From NCBI RefSeq assembly GCF_040111675.1, contig NZ_CP157794.1:2749501-2813500 (forward strand): DNA of 64,000 nt, read 5' to 3'. Of the stretch, positions 34,233-44,024 are shown one piece after another; the stretch's first letter is position 1; the number at the start of each line of letters is the position of its first letter. The position numbers and the translations under genes were made by a program. The stretch is from Salinarimonas sp. (lineage in GTDB: Bacteria > Pseudomonadota > Alphaproteobacteria > Rhizobiales > Beijerinckiaceae). A model generated the notes under the pieces. That model did no database searches and was not told the origin of the DNA. It saw only the letters and a list, made by a program, of their open reading frames with translations.

Positions 34233-34487
34233 TCAGCTGCCCGCGGCGTGGGCCCGCTGCCGGGCGACGCGGCGCGCGACGGCGATGCGCAGGCGCGCGG
34301 TCTCGAGCGCGAGACGGCGCGCCTTGCTCTCGCCGAGGGCGGCGCGCATCGCTCCCGCGTGGAGGGGCTCCCGGCGCGCCGGGCCGAGCGCGTCCCGCAG
34401 GACGCGAAGGTCCTCGGAATTCTCGTGCGAGGCGGGGTCGAAAGCTGGCACGGGGCGCTCCTCGCTGTCCTCGGGACCAGAGTCCAT
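34233..34487 (-). CDS. Hypothetical protein
   Basis: An 84-aa frame with an acidic first third and a basic helical tail (ESKARRLALETARLRIAVARR). It fills the gap after the cytochrome gene and converges with it. No ribosome site stands out and no family is recognised. It may not be a real gene. Confidence 0.4.
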   Translation of the reverse strand: MDSGPEDSEERPVPAFDPASHENSEDLRVLRDALGPARREPLHAGAMRAALGESKARRLALETARLRIAVARRVARQRAHAAGS

Positions 34488-34685
34488 CCGCGCGGGCTTG
34501 CGCGGGGCTGATCACGAAATATTACCGCTTCGTTAACGTACCGACCATCCGCCGGTTCCCCGATTCGTATTTGACCGACCCTCGGGGAAGCGCGGCGGCG
34601 GATCTCGCGAAGCGGAACCATCGCCGTCTTCGTCGGTTCGCCTCCGGCTGCGGTTCACGGTCGGACGAGGGGGGCGAAGGCGGGC

Positions 34686-35678
34686 ATGAGCGGCGAGCCC
34701 GGAGAACGGAACGAGGCGACGCGCCCGGCCGAGGCGCCCCCTCCCCCGCCCGCGCGCGGGGTCGCCAAGCGCGCGCTCCTGATGATCAACGCCAACAGCC
34801 GCCGCGCGCCGGACCTGATGGAGAGCGCCGTCGGCCGGCTGCAGGCCTACGAGGATCTGGAGATCGTGCTCGAGGATTGCCGCGACCCGGAGCTTCTCTC
34901 CGGCGTCATCGCGGCCTATCGGGACGAGGTGGACATGGTCATCATCGGCGGCGGCGACGGCACCCTCAACGCCGCCGCGCGCGGGCTGATCGAGAGCGGG
35001 CTGCCGCTCGGAATCCTGCCGCTCGGCACCGCCAACGACCTCGCCCGCACGCTGGGCATACCGGAGGACCTAGAGGCCGCGGCGGACCTGATCCTGGCCG
35101 GGCGCACGCGCCGGATCGATTGCGGCGAGGTGAACGGGCGTCCCTTCTTCAACGTCGCCTCGATCGGGCTTTCGGCCGAGCTCGCCAGAACGCTCACGCG
35201 CGAGGTGAAGCGCCGCTTCGGCCGGCTCGGCTACGCCTACGCCGCCGCGCAGGTGATGGCCCGGGCGCGGCCCTTCCGTGCGACGATCGAGAGCGCCGGG
35301 GAGAGCGCCCGGGTCAAGACCTTCCAGATCGCGGTGGGCAACGGGCGCTTCTACGGCGGCGGCATCGCGGTGGACGAGGAGGCCGTGATCGACGACGCGC
35401 TGCTGCGGCTCTACTCGCTCGAGATGCGCCGCCCGTGGGAGCTGCTGCTCCTCGCGCGCGCCTTCCGCGTGGGACGTCACGGCGTCTTCGACGACGTGCG
35501 CACCCGCGCGGCCAAGGCCTTCACCGTGCGCACGCGCCGCCCCCGCTCGGTCGACGCCGACGGCGAGCTGATCACCAAGACGCCGGCGCTCTTCCGCGTG
35601 CTGCCCGGCGCCGTGACGGTGTTCGCACCGGAATCGGGCGGCCCGGGCCTGCAGGGAGCGACGGACGCGGCCCGCTGA
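34686..35678 (+). CDS. Diacylglycerol/lipid kinase family protein
   Basis: A 330-aa member of the DagK/YegS lipid kinase family. The nucleotide-binding motif is VIIGGGDGTLNAAARGL, followed by LPLGTANDLARTLG and the substrate-domain beta sandwich (FFNVASIGLSAEL, VGNGRFYGGGI). These enzymes phosphorylate diacylglycerol or another lipid at the inner membrane. The first 25 residues are proline-rich and probably disordered. It converges with the aminotransferase gene, the stops 5 bp apart. Confidence 0.92.
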   Translation: MSGEPGERNEATRPAEAPPPPPARGVAKRALLMINANSRRAPDLMESAVGRLQAYEDLEIVLEDCRDPELLSGVIAAYRDEVDMVIIGGGDGTLNAAARGLIESGLPLGILPLGTANDLARTLGIPEDLEAAADLILAGRTRRIDCGEVNGRPFFNVASIGLSAELARTLTREVKRRFGRLGYAYAAAQVMARARPFRATIESAGESARVKTFQIAVGNGRFYGGGIAVDEEAVIDDALLRLYSLEMRRPWELLLLARAFRVGRHGVFDDVRTRAAKAFTVRTRRPRSVDADGELITKTPALFRVLPGAVTVFAPESGGPGLQGATDAAR

Positions 35679-35683
35679 CCCCC

Positions 35684-36904
35684 TCAGCGCCCGCCTGCGC
35701 GCGCCAACGGCACGACGTTGTGGCCCGTCCCGTCGGTCTCGAAGAAGCGGCGGATGTTGCGTGCGGCCTGGCGGATGCGCTGCTCGTTCTCGACGAGGGC
35801 GATGCGGACGTAATCGTCGCCGTGCTCGCCGAAGCCGACGCCGGGAGCGACCGCGACCTCGGCCTTCTCGACGAGGAGCTTCGAGAACTCGAGCGAGCCC
35901 AGATGGCGATAGCGCTCGGGGATCGGCACCCAGGCGAACATCGAGGCGCTCGGCGCCGGGATCGGCCAGCCGGCCTTGCCGAAGCTCTCGACGAGGGCGT
36001 CGCGGCGGCGCCGGTAGATGGCGCGCGTCTCGGCGATGCAGTCCTCCGGGCCGTTCAGCGCCGCCGTCGCGGCGACCTGAACGGGGGTGAAGGCGCCGTA
36101 ATCGAGATAGGACTTCACCCGGGCGAGCGCCGCGAGGAGCCGCTCGTTGCCCACCGCGAAGCCGATGCGCCAGCCCGCCATCGAGAAGGTCTTCGACACC
36201 GAGGTGAACTCGACCGCGACGTCGACCGCGCCTGGGACCTGAAGGATCGAGGGCGGCGGGTTGCCGTCGAAATAGATCTCGGCATAGGCGAGATCCGAGA
36301 GCACGATCAGCTCGTGCTTCTTGGCGAAGGCGATCACGTCGGCGTAGAAATCGAGGTCGGCGGTATACCCGGTCGGATTGGACGGATAGCAGACCACCAG
36401 CGCGATGGGCTTGGGGATCGAATGGATCACCGCACGCTCCAGCGCCTGGAAGAAGCCCGGGCCGGTCTCGGCGGGCACCGAGCGGATGGTTCCGCCGGCC
36501 ATCAGGAAGCCGAAGGCGTGCAGCGGGTAGCTCGGGTTCGGCACCAGCACCACGTCGCCCGGCGCCGTGATCGCCTGCGCCATGTTGGCGAAGCCTTCCT
36601 TGGAGCCGAGCGTCACCACGACCTGCTTGTCCGGGTCGAGCTTGACGCCGAAGCGGCGGCCGTAATAGCCGGCCTGGGCGCGGCGCAGGCCGGCGATGCC
36701 CTTGGAGGCGGAATAGCGGTCGGTGCGCGGCTTGCCCGCGGTCTCGGCGAGCTTGGCGACGATGTGCGCCGGGGCCGGCAGGTCCGGGTTGCCCATGCCG
36801 AGATCGATGATGTCCGTGCCCTCGGCGCGCGCGGCGGCCTTGATCCGGTTCACGTGCTCGAAGACGTAGGTCGGCAGGCGCTTGATGCGGTGGAAGTCGG
36901 TCAT
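35684..36904 (-). CDS. PLP aminotransferase, alanine/LL-diaminopimelate aminotransferase-like
   Basis: A 406-aa class I/II aminotransferase. The PLP Lys is in SVSKTFSMAGWRIGF; VCYPSNPTGY and VLSDLAYAEIYF hold the Asn and Asp/Tyr cofactor contacts, and the Arg clamp is near VRIALVENEQRIRQA. It resembles the group often labelled LL-diaminopimelate aminotransferase in alphaproteobacteria, which in practice acts as an alanine or branched-chain aminotransferase; the true substrate is undecided. ATG 36904 is the natural start. Confidence 0.88.
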   Translation of the reverse strand: MTDFHRIKRLPTYVFEHVNRIKAAARAEGTDIIDLGMGNPDLPAPAHIVAKLAETAGKPRTDRYSASKGIAGLRRAQAGYYGRRFGVKLDPDKQVVVTLGSKEGFANMAQAITAPGDVVLVPNPSYPLHAFGFLMAGGTIRSVPAETGPGFFQALERAVIHSIPKPIALVVCYPSNPTGYTADLDFYADVIAFAKKHELIVLSDLAYAEIYFDGNPPPSILQVPGAVDVAVEFTSVSKTFSMAGWRIGFAVGNERLLAALARVKSYLDYGAFTPVQVAATAALNGPEDCIAETRAIYRRRRDALVESFGKAGWPIPAPSASMFAWVPIPERYRHLGSLEFSKLLVEKAEVAVAPGVGFGEHGDDYVRIALVENEQRIRQAARNIRRFFETDGTGHNVVPLARAGGR

Positions 36905-37023
36905 GGCGTTCGTCCAAGGGGGCCGGCGTCCGAGGGGACGGATCTGGGTGCGTGTAGCACGGGCGAGTTCACGGGGCATTAAGCAAAGAGTTGCGGGCGA
37001 CGCCGCGTCGCGCCCGCGGGCGC

Positions 37024-37422
37024 TCAGCGCGGCAGCGGCGGCGGCGCGACCTCGCCCTCGATCGGAACGGGCGGGGGCACGGTCACGGGCTCGGGCGCAG
37101 GCCCGATGGCGAGGCGGCGCAGGCGCGCGGCCCTCGCCTCGGCGTCGTCCCGCGTCGCGACGAGCTCGGCCTCGAGAGCGGCGATCTCCTCGGGCGTCTT
37201 GGCCGGCGTCTCGCGCTCGGGCAGGCGCGCGACCGGGACGTAGCCCGTCGGCGCCGCGGCCCTGCTCTGCTCGACGAAATCCGGCGCCGGCGTCGGCGTC
37301 GCCCCCGCGCCGGTCGCGACGAAGACGTCGCGCACGGGGTTCAGATCCCCGGCGCAGCCCGCCGTCACGAGCGCGAGAGCGGCGGCGATGGCCGTCACAA
37401 AACTGCGCGAGTTCGCTGTCAT
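37024..37422 (-). CDS. Small lipoprotein of unknown function
   Basis: A 132-aa protein with a lipoprotein signal ([17 protein letters not shown], lipobox Cys23). The mature part has a short helical segment ([30 protein letters not shown]) between proline-rich ends. Nothing catalytic is visible. It is divergent from phaC and lies 119 bp upstream of the aminotransferase gene in the same direction. Confidence 0.75.
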   Translation of the reverse strand: MTANSRSFVTAIAAALALVTAGCAGDLNPVRDVFVATGAGATPTPAPDFVEQSRAAAPTGYVPVARLPERETPAKTPEEIAALEAELVATRDDAEARAARLRRLAIGPAPEPVTVPPPVPIEGEVAPPPLPR

Positions 37423-37555
37423 GTCGTCTCCGCGTGGCGCGCGCCCCGCATCGGGCGTCTTCCGGTCTAGCGGACATCATATCGCGCCGCGTAAAGTGTC
37501 GAAAGGACGGCGATGGTCGGCAGGCCTGCGGCGCCGTCCGGAAGGGGGAGCGTTC

Positions 37556-39388
37556 GTGAGCGACAACAGAAGGTCCGAGGGACCGCGCACCACGCCGACC
37601 GACCAGCCCAGGCCCGACGCCATGCCCGATTTCGAGGCCATGTCGCGCAACATGGCTCGGTTCGTGGAAGAGTACGGCAAGGCCACCGCCGCCTACCTCA
37701 AGCCCATCGAGGAGCGGCGGGCGAAGACCGGCATGGCCGACGAGATGTCGGACATGGTGAAGACGCTCGTCCACGTCACCGAGCGCTGGCTGATCGACCC
37801 GCAGCGCGCCATCGAGGCGCAGGCGCGGCTCGGCCGCTCGTTCTTCGACGTCTGGTCGAGCTCGCTGCGCCGGATGCACGGCGAGAACGTCCCGCCCGCC
37901 GCGGCGCCGGAACCGAAGGATTCCCGCTTCGCCGACCCGGAGTGGAACGAGAACGCCTATTTCGACTTCCTCAAGCAGGCCTATCTCGCCACCTCGCGCT
38001 GGGCGGAGAGCATGGTGGAGGAGGCGGAAGGCATCGACGACGCCACCCGTCAGAAGGCGCGCTTCTACGTGCGCCAGATGTCGAGCGCGCTGGCGCCTTC
38101 CAATTTCCTCACCACCAACCCCGAGCTGATCCGCGAGACGCTGCGCGAATCGGGCGCGAACCTCGTGCGCGGCATGCAGATGCTGGCGGAGGACATCGAG
38201 GCCGGCGGCGGCGAGCTGAAGATCCGCCAGTCCGACCCGGCGCGCTTCAAGGTGGGCGTGAACCTCGCGACCACGCCGGGCAAGGTGATCTTCCGCAACG
38301 ACCTGATCGAGCTGTTGCAGTACACGCCCACGACCGAGACGGTGCTGAAGCGCCCGCTGCTGATCGTGCCGCCGTGGATCAACAAGTACTACATTCTCGA
38401 TCTCAACGAGAACAAGAGCTTCATTCGCTGGGCCGTCGGCCAGGGCCTGACGGTGTTCTGCATCTCCTGGGTGAACCCCGACGCGCGGCTCGCCGAGAAG
38501 AGCTTCGAGCACTACATGCGCGAGGGCGTCTTCGCCGCGCTCGAGGCCATCGAGCAGGCCACCGGCGAGAAGAAGGTCTCGGCGGTGGGCTATTGCGTCG
38601 GCGGGACGCTGCTCTCGACCACGCTCGGCTACATGGCCGCCACGAAGGACGACCGGATCGACAGCGCGACGCTGTTCACGACCCAGGTCGACTTCACCCA
38701 TGCCGGCGACCTGAAGGTCTTCGCCGACGAGGTGGGCATCAAGGCCATCGAGGAGACGATGAAGCAGCGCGGCTACCTCGAGGGCTCGCGCATGGCGTCC
38801 GCCTTCAACATGCTGCGCCCCAACGACCTGATCTGGCCCTACATCGTCAACGTCTACCTCAAGGGCCAGGCGCCCTTCCCCTTCGACCTCCTGTACTGGA
38901 ACTCGGATTCGACGCGCATGCCCGCGGCGAACCATTCCTTCTACCTGCGCAACTGCTACCTCGAGAACAATCTCAGCCAGGGCAAGGTCACGCTCGGCGG
39001 CAAGAAGATCGACCTGAAGAAGGTGAAGATCCCGATCTTCAATCTCGCCACCCGCGAGGACCACATCGCCCCGGCCAAGTCCGTCTTCCTCGGCTCCTCC
39101 GCCTTCGGCGGGCCGGTCGACTACGTGATGGCGGGCTCCGGCCACATCGCCGGCGTCGTCAACCCGCCCTCGAAGCCGAAATACCAGTACTGGACCGGCC
39201 CGAAGCCGGAGGGCGAGCTCGAGGACTGGATCGCGGAGGCGACGGAGCATCCCGGCACCTGGTGGCCCTACTGGTTCTCCTGGATCGAGAAGCAGGCCCC
39301 CGAGCGCGTGCCGGCGCGCACGCCCGGCGACGGCGAGCTCGAGCCGCTCGGCGACGCGCCGGGGACCTACGTGCTGGAGAAGAGCTGA
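37556..39388 (+). CDS. phaC: Class I poly(3-hydroxyalkanoate) synthase
   Basis: A 610-aa class I PHA synthase that polymerises 3-hydroxyacyl-CoA into storage granules. The catalytic triad is intact: Cys347 in GYCVGGT (lipase box with Cys), Asp502 in REDHIAP and His530 in SGHIAGV. The class I N-terminal domain ([15 protein letters not shown]) is present. GTG 37556 has GGGGGAG six bases upstream; ATG 37621 would remove 22 residues. No phaA, phaB, phaR or phasin gene lies next to it, so the locus is split in this genome. Confidence 0.96.
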   Translation: MSDNRRSEGPRTTPTDQPRPDAMPDFEAMSRNMARFVEEYGKATAAYLKPIEERRAKTGMADEMSDMVKTLVHVTERWLIDPQRAIEAQARLGRSFFDVWSSSLRRMHGENVPPAAAPEPKDSRFADPEWNENAYFDFLKQAYLATSRWAESMVEEAEGIDDATRQKARFYVRQMSSALAPSNFLTTNPELIRETLRESGANLVRGMQMLAEDIEAGGGELKIRQSDPARFKVGVNLATTPGKVIFRNDLIELLQYTPTTETVLKRPLLIVPPWINKYYILDLNENKSFIRWAVGQGLTVFCISWVNPDARLAEKSFEHYMREGVFAALEAIEQATGEKKVSAVGYCVGGTLLSTTLGYMAATKDDRIDSATLFTTQVDFTHAGDLKVFADEVGIKAIEETMKQRGYLEGSRMASAFNMLRPNDLIWPYIVNVYLKGQAPFPFDLLYWNSDSTRMPAANHSFYLRNCYLENNLSQGKVTLGGKKIDLKKVKIPIFNLATREDHIAPAKSVFLGSSAFGGPVDYVMAGSGHIAGVVNPPSKPKYQYWTGPKPEGELEDWIAEATEHPGTWWPYWFSWIEKQAPERVPARTPGDGELEPLGDAPGTYVLEKS

Positions 39389-39466
39389 GGGGCGGGCGGG
39401 CGTCGGCTTGCCATCCGCCAGCCGACGGGCCATGTGAGGCGCGTCCCGCCCGTCCCGGAGCCCGCC

Positions 39467-39904
39467 TTGAGCGACCTCGCCACGCTCGCCGCCCTCGCCG
39501 TGTCCGCCTTCACCTCCGCGACGCTGCTGCCCGGCACGTCGGAGGCCGCGCTCGTCGCGCTTCTCGCGCTGGACGAGGCGGTGCTGTGGTCGGCGATCGC
39601 GGTCGCCACCGTGGCGAACGTCGTGGGCTCGACGGTGAACTGGGGCGTCGGCCGCTTCCTCCAGCGCTTCCGCGAGCACCCGCGCTTCCCCGTCTCGCCC
39701 GCGCGCTGGATGAAGACCGAGGCCGCCTACCGGCGCTGGGGCGTCTTCTCGCTGCTGCTGTCGTGGACGCCCATCGTCGGCGACCCGCTCACCGTGGTGG
39801 CGGGCGCGATGCGCACGCCGATCCTGGTCTTCCTGCCGCTGGTCACGCTCGCCAAGGGCGCGCGCTACCTCGTCGTGGGCGGGATCGCGGCGGGGGTGTT
39901 CTGA
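39467..39904 (+). CDS. YqaA/DedA-like small membrane protein
   Basis: A 145-aa inner-membrane protein of the YqaA branch of the DedA (SNARE-associated) superfamily. The typical LLPGTSEAALVALLAL, GSTVNWGVGRFL and SWTPIVGDPLTVVAGAMR motifs are present, with four or five hydrophobic segments. DedA-type proteins are linked to lipid flipping and membrane homeostasis. TTG 39467 has CCCGGAG upstream and gives the usual family length; a GTG at 39434 is an alternative. Confidence 0.85.
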   Translation: MSDLATLAALAVSAFTSATLLPGTSEAALVALLALDEAVLWSAIAVATVANVVGSTVNWGVGRFLQRFREHPRFPVSPARWMKTEAAYRRWGVFSLLLSWTPIVGDPLTVVAGAMRTPILVFLPLVTLAKGARYLVVGGIAAGVF

Positions 39905-39993
39905 GGGCGGCGCGCGCTTGCGCGCCGATGCGCATGGCGCGGGCTCGCCGGCTGGGCTAAACCCGGCACCATCCGCATGCGAGAGGCGCCCCG

Positions 39994-40692
39994 ATGACCT
40001 TCGTCTTCCCCGCCCCCGAGACCCCCGCGATCCCCGTGGCGGGGACGAGCGCGCTCTTCCCGGTGCGCCGGGTCTATTGCGTCGGGCGCAACTACGCGGC
40101 CCATGCCCGCGAGATGGGCGGGGACCCGACGCGCGAGCCGCCCTTCTTCTTCATGAAGCCGGCGGACGCGCTCCAGCCGGTGCCGGCGGACGCGCTCGCC
40201 GAGCATCCCTACCCGCCGATGACGGGGAACTACCATTTCGAGATCGAGCTCGTCGCCGCCCTCTCCCGCGGCGGGCGGGACGTCGCGGTGGAAGACGCGC
40301 TCGACCTCGTCTTCGGCTACGCGGTGGGCATCGACATGACCCGGCGCGACCTCCAGGACGAGGCGAAGGCCCTGCGCCGGCCCTGGGCGCTCGCCAAGGG
40401 CGCGGACCTCTCAGGCCCCGTCGGCCCGCTCCACCCCGCGAGCCAGGTCGGGCATCTCGCGTCGGGCGAGATCGTGCTGGAGGTCGACGGCGCCGTGCGC
40501 CAGAAAGCGGACCTCGCCGACATGATCTGGTCGGTGGCCGAGCAGGTCTCCCATCTCTCGCGCTACAACGAGCTCTTCCCCGGCGACGTGATCTTCACCG
40601 GCACGCCGGACGGCGTCGGGGCCGTGCAGCGCGGCGAGACCATGCGCGCGCGCATCGCGGGGCTGGGCGCGATCGCGCTGACGGTGGTGTGA
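39994..40692 (+). CDS. Fumarylacetoacetate hydrolase family protein
   Basis: A 232-aa FAH-fold hydrolase. The metal-binding residues are visible in [12 protein letters not shown] (two Glu) and [11 protein letters not shown] (Asp), with the [10 protein letters not shown] and [11 protein letters not shown] segments typical of the group. It most resembles fumarylpyruvate/acylpyruvate hydrolases of aromatic-acid breakdown (NagK-like). The substrate is not fixed by sequence, and there are no aromatic ring-cleavage genes next to it. Confidence 0.88.
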   Translation: MTFVFPAPETPAIPVAGTSALFPVRRVYCVGRNYAAHAREMGGDPTREPPFFFMKPADALQPVPADALAEHPYPPMTGNYHFEIELVAALSRGGRDVAVEDALDLVFGYAVGIDMTRRDLQDEAKALRRPWALAKGADLSGPVGPLHPASQVGHLASGEIVLEVDGAVRQKADLADMIWSVAEQVSHLSRYNELFPGDVIFTGTPDGVGAVQRGETMRARIAGLGAIALTVV

Positions 40693-40695
40693 GAC

Positions 40696-40885
40696 GTCAC
40701 TCCCGGCCGGAGGTCGCGTAGCGACCGGAGGGGAAGGGAACCCAGCACGACTCTTCGCGACGAAGCCGCGGCATCGAGCGGCGACCAGCCGCCTCGTCGG
40801 CGGCCGAAGGAGCGCCTGCGGCGCACATTCCTGCGCTGGGTCCCCTTCCCCTGCGCCGGCTTCGCCGGCTCCGGCCGGGGATGAC
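40696..40885. repeat. Palindromic intergenic repeat element (type 2)
   Basis: About 190 bp with inverted ends: GTCACTCCCGGCCGGAG on the left faces CTCCGGCCGGGGATGAC on the right, and GGGGAAGGGAACCCAGC faces GCTGGGTCCCCTTCCCC further in. Smaller hairpins (such as GTCGCGTAGCGAC) are nested. It resembles the type 1 element in layout but not in sequence. No coding potential is evident; it fills most of the gap 40693-40950. Confidence 0.8.
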
Positions 40886-40950
40886 ACGGGTGTCGCTTCC
40901 CCCCGCCCCGGCGCCGTGCTTCGATGCCGAAAACGCATCGGAGCCCGCCC

Positions 40951-41994
40951 ATGAACCCCGACAAGCTCGCCGCCCTGCGCGCCCGCTACGCGACCGCCAA
41001 GGGCGGGGACATCTTCGACCCCGCCTTCAAGGCCATCGCCGACACGCAGTTCCGGGACGGCGAGACGCGCCGCTGGCCCTTCGCCGGCGTGCCGACCCTG
41101 CTCGACGCGCCCTACCGGCCCGACGCCGCCGAGACCGGCTTCGCCGATCTCGACGTGGCCCTCGTCGGCGTGCCGATGGATCTCGGCGTGACGAACCGCA
41201 CGGGCACGCGCTTCGGCCCGCGGGCCGTGCGCGCCATCGAGCGGATCGGGCCCTACGAGCACGTCCTGAAGGCGCTGCCCACCTACGAGCTGCGGGTCGC
41301 GGACATCGGCGACGTGCCCTTCCAGAGCCGCTTCTCGCTCGAGCGCTGCCACGCCGACATCGAGGCCTTCTACCGCCGCATCGTCGCGGCCGGCGTGCGC
41401 CCGCTGTCGGTGGGCGGCGACCATTCCGTCTCGCTGCCGATCCTGAAGGCGGTCGGCGCCGAGCGGCCGGTGGGCATGATCCACATCGACGCCCACGCCG
41501 ACACGTCCGGCGAGTACGAGGGCGCGAAGTTCCACCATGGCGGCCCGTTCCGGCAGGCGGTTCTCGACGGCGTGCTCGACCCCGAGCGCACGATCCAGAT
41601 CGGCATCCGCGGCTCGGCCGACTGGCTCTGGGAGTTCTCCACCGAGAGCGGCATGACGATGATCCACGCCGAGGAGGTGGACGCGCTCGGCATCCCGGCC
41701 ATCGTCGAGAAGGCGCGCGCGATCGTCGGCGAGGGGCCGACCTATCTCTCCTTCGACATCGATTCGATCGACCCCGCCTTCGCGCCGGGCACCGGCACGC
41801 CGGAGGTCGGCGGGCTCACGCCGCGCGAGGTGCTCGCGCTGATGCGGGGGTGCGCGGGCCTCGACATCGTCGGCGGGGACGTGGTCGAGGTCGCGCCGCA
41901 ATACGACGCCACCACCAACACCGCGCACGTCGCCGGGCAGATGCTGCTCGAAATTCTGGCCCTGATGAGCCGCGCGCCCTCCCTGCGCCGTTGA
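40951..41994 (+). CDS. Agmatinase/guanidino-acid ureohydrolase family protein
   Basis: A 347-aa ureohydrolase that removes urea from a guanidino compound. The two manganese ions are held by the usual residues: SVGGDHSVSL, HIDAHADTSG and SFDIDSIDPAFAPGTGTPE. Agmatine, guanidinobutyrate and guanidinopropionate are possible substrates; the loop GVTNRTGTRFGP fits the agmatinase/guanidinobutyrase group. It lies 98 bp upstream of a basic amino-acid-type importer in the same direction, so the imported compound may well be its substrate or a precursor; this is inference. Confidence 0.9.
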   Translation: MNPDKLAALRARYATAKGGDIFDPAFKAIADTQFRDGETRRWPFAGVPTLLDAPYRPDAAETGFADLDVALVGVPMDLGVTNRTGTRFGPRAVRAIERIGPYEHVLKALPTYELRVADIGDVPFQSRFSLERCHADIEAFYRRIVAAGVRPLSVGGDHSVSLPILKAVGAERPVGMIHIDAHADTSGEYEGAKFHHGGPFRQAVLDGVLDPERTIQIGIRGSADWLWEFSTESGMTMIHAEEVDALGIPAIVEKARAIVGEGPTYLSFDIDSIDPAFAPGTGTPEVGGLTPREVLALMRGCAGLDIVGGDVVEVAPQYDATTNTAHVAGQMLLEILALMSRAPSLRR

Positions 41995-42047
41995 CCCGGC
42001 GCGCGTGAGCGGCTTCATTTGCGCCCTGAGCGGGCCGAGGGGCCCGC

Positions 42048-42067
42048 GGCGCCCCGCCCGGGGCGCC
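42048..42067. other. GC-rich stem-loop before the importer genes
   Basis: A perfect stem with arms GGCGCCCC and GGGGCGCC and a 4-nt loop lies in the 98-bp gap between the ureohydrolase and first binding-protein genes. A smaller stem, GGGCC-GAGG-GGCCC, sits just before it. No T-run follows, so it is more likely a processing or mRNA-stability element than a terminator. Confidence 0.5.
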
Positions 42068-42092
42068 CGCATAAGAAACCAAGGATGTGCAA

Positions 42093-42938
42093 ATGACCAT
42101 TTCGAAGACGATCGGCCTCGCCGTCGCGGCCTCGCTCCTCGCGCTCGGCGCGGCGTCGGCCCAGGAGAAGGTCACCATCGCCACCGAGGGCGCCTACGCC
42201 CCGTGGAACTTCTCGAATCCGGACGGCACGCTCGACGGCTTCGAGATCGAGCTCGCCCGCGACCTGTGCGAGCGCATGGAAGCCGATTGCGAGATCATCG
42301 CGCAGGACTGGAACGGCATCATTCCCGGCCTCACCGCCGGGCGCTACGACGCCATCATGGCCGGCATGTCGATCACCGAGGAGCGCGAGCAGGTGATCTC
42401 CTTCTCGGACGCCTACACGCTCTCGGCCAACGGCCTCCTCGTCCCGAACGCGTCCGACCTCGTCGACATTCCGCTCACGGGCGAGAAGTTCAACATGAAC
42501 ACCAACGAGGCGGCCGCCATGGACGCGCTCGAGCAGATCAAGCCGGCCCTCGAGGGCAAGACGATCGGCGTCCAGGGCTCGACCACCCACGCCAACTTCG
42601 CCCGCGAGTACTTCGCCGACATCGCCGAGATCCGCGAGTACGGCACCACCGAGCAGCACGATCTCGACCTGCAGGCCGGCCGCATCGACGCGGTGCTGGC
42701 CGACGCGCCGACGCTCGAGGCGACGATGCAGAAGCCCGAGTTCCAGGGCGAGTTCCAGATCGTCGGCCCGGGCTTCACCGGCGGCCTGCTCGGCCGCGGC
42801 GTCGGCGTCGGCATCCGCCAGGACGACGAGGAGCTGCGCGCCAAGTTCAACGAGGCGATCGCCGCGGCGGCCGCCGACGGCACCATCAAGGAGCTCTCGG
42901 AGAAGTGGTTCGGCGTCGACCTGACCCCGGCCATGTGA
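42093..42938 (+). CDS. Amino-acid ABC transporter periplasmic binding protein 1
   Basis: A 281-aa HisJ/ArgT-type binding protein that captures a polar or basic amino acid, or an opine-like compound, in the periplasm. It has a signal peptide ending SAQ, then VTIATEGAYAPWNFSNPDG (ligand-contact aromatic and Asn), YDAIMAGMSIT and GVQGSTTHANF. AAGGA sits seven bases before ATG 42093. It is one of two related binding proteins upstream of a single permease pair. Compared with the second one it differs chiefly in the middle of the chain (SANGLLVPNASDLVDIPLTG), so the two may recognise different ligands. Confidence 0.92.
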   Translation: MTISKTIGLAVAASLLALGAASAQEKVTIATEGAYAPWNFSNPDGTLDGFEIELARDLCERMEADCEIIAQDWNGIIPGLTAGRYDAIMAGMSITEEREQVISFSDAYTLSANGLLVPNASDLVDIPLTGEKFNMNTNEAAAMDALEQIKPALEGKTIGVQGSTTHANFAREYFADIAEIREYGTTEQHDLDLQAGRIDAVLADAPTLEATMQKPEFQGEFQIVGPGFTGGLLGRGVGVGIRQDDEELRAKFNEAIAAAAADGTIKELSEKWFGVDLTPAM

Positions 42939-42964
42939 GCCGGCGGAAGCCGCCGAGCGAACGC

Positions 42965-42989
42965 GTGGCGGGGCCGCCGGTCCCGCCAC
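42965..42989 (+). terminator. Stem-loop after the first binding-protein gene
   Basis: An 11-bp stem, with one G-T pair, and a 3-nt loop (GTGGCGGGGCC and GGTCCCGCCAC) begins 26 bp after the stop codon and is followed by a short TTT. It may end a part of the transcripts or shield the 3' end of the binding-protein mRNA. Confidence 0.55.
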
Positions 42990-43154
42990 TTTCGGTCTTA
43001 AAGCCTGGTCTTTGGGCATTCCGCTGCGCGAAGCGCGCAAAAGAAATGCTTGCCAGCCTCCGAGGCCTGCCTGTTAGTTAAGCAGCAACGGACGCACCAA
43101 GCGTTCGCATCGACGATCCGCGGGAAGCGGATCCCTCCAGAGGGGAACGAACAC

Positions 43155-44012
43155 ATGTCGAGGTTGAAGGCCCTGAGCCTCGGGCTCGTCGGCGCCGCCC
43201 TGGCGCTCGGTCTCGCGAGCGCCCCCGCGGCGGCGCAGTGGGACAAGGTCCGCATCGCGACCGAGGGCGCCTACGCGCCCTGGAACTTCTCGAATCCCGA
43301 CGGCACCCTCGCCGGCTTCGAGATCGATCTCGCCAACGAGCTGTGCGCGCGCATGGAGGTCGAGTGCGAGATCGTGGTGCAGGACTGGGCCGGCATCATC
43401 CCGGCGCTCCAGGCCGGAAAGTACGACGCCATCATGGCCGGCATGAACATCACCGACCAGCGGCTCGAGGTGATCGACTTCTCGCGCTCCTACGCCGGCA
43501 CGCCCCACGGCTTCGGCGCCATGGCGGATTCGCCGCTCGTCGAGCTGGAGACGAGCGAGGAGCCGCTCTCCCTCGACACCGATCCCGAGAAGGTCGCGGC
43601 CCTCGTCGAGGCCTGGACGCCGATCCTGGAGGGCAAGGTCATCGGCGTGCAGGGCTCGACCACGAACTCCAACTTCCTGCAGCAATATCTCGGCGACGTC
43701 ATCGAGATCCGCGAGTACGGCACCACCGAGCAGCACGATCTCGACCTCACGGCGGGCCGGCTCGACGGCGTCTTCGCCGCGCATTCGGCGCTCACCGCGA
43801 CGATGCAGAAGCCCGAATTCACCGAGATGAAGATCGTCGGCACGGGCCTCTCCGGCGGCGTGCTCGGCCGCGGCGTCGCGGTCGGCTTGCGCAAGGAGAA
43901 CACCGACCTGCGCGACATGTTCTCCGAGGCGATCCAGGAGGCGCTGGACGACGGCACCGTCTCGGAGCTCGCGGTGAAGTGGTTCGGCGTCGACGTGACG
44001 CCGGCGAGCTGA
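43155..44012 (+). CDS. Amino-acid ABC transporter periplasmic binding protein 2
   Basis: A 285-aa paralogue of the preceding protein. The two share ATEGAYAPWNFSNPDGTL, YDAIMAGM, GVQGSTT, EYGTTEQHDLDL, ATMQKPEF and WFGVD, so they arose by tandem duplication; the overall divergence shows it is not recent. The signal peptide ends APAAAQ. A GAGGGGAACGA ribosome site precedes ATG 43155. It is 216 bp after copy 1, and the permease follows 52 bp later. HisJ/OccT-type ligands are expected. Confidence 0.92.
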   Translation: MSRLKALSLGLVGAALALGLASAPAAAQWDKVRIATEGAYAPWNFSNPDGTLAGFEIDLANELCARMEVECEIVVQDWAGIIPALQAGKYDAIMAGMNITDQRLEVIDFSRSYAGTPHGFGAMADSPLVELETSEEPLSLDTDPEKVAALVEAWTPILEGKVIGVQGSTTNSNFLQQYLGDVIEIREYGTTEQHDLDLTAGRLDGVFAAHSALTATMQKPEFTEMKIVGTGLSGGVLGRGVAVGLRKENTDLRDMFSEAIQEALDDGTVSELAVKWFGVDVTPAS

Positions 44013-44024
44013 CGCACAACGGAC

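Noticed and set aside
35684-39679. A 1331-codon minus-strand frame reaching through phaC
   Set aside because: Only its last 406 codons (from 36904) are the aminotransferase; the rest is antisense of phaC and the lipoprotein region.
42965-42989. Treating the stem-loop after the first binding protein as a full transcript end
   Set aside because: The T-run is only three bases and the downstream genes clearly belong to the same importer, so partial termination or mRNA protection is more likely.
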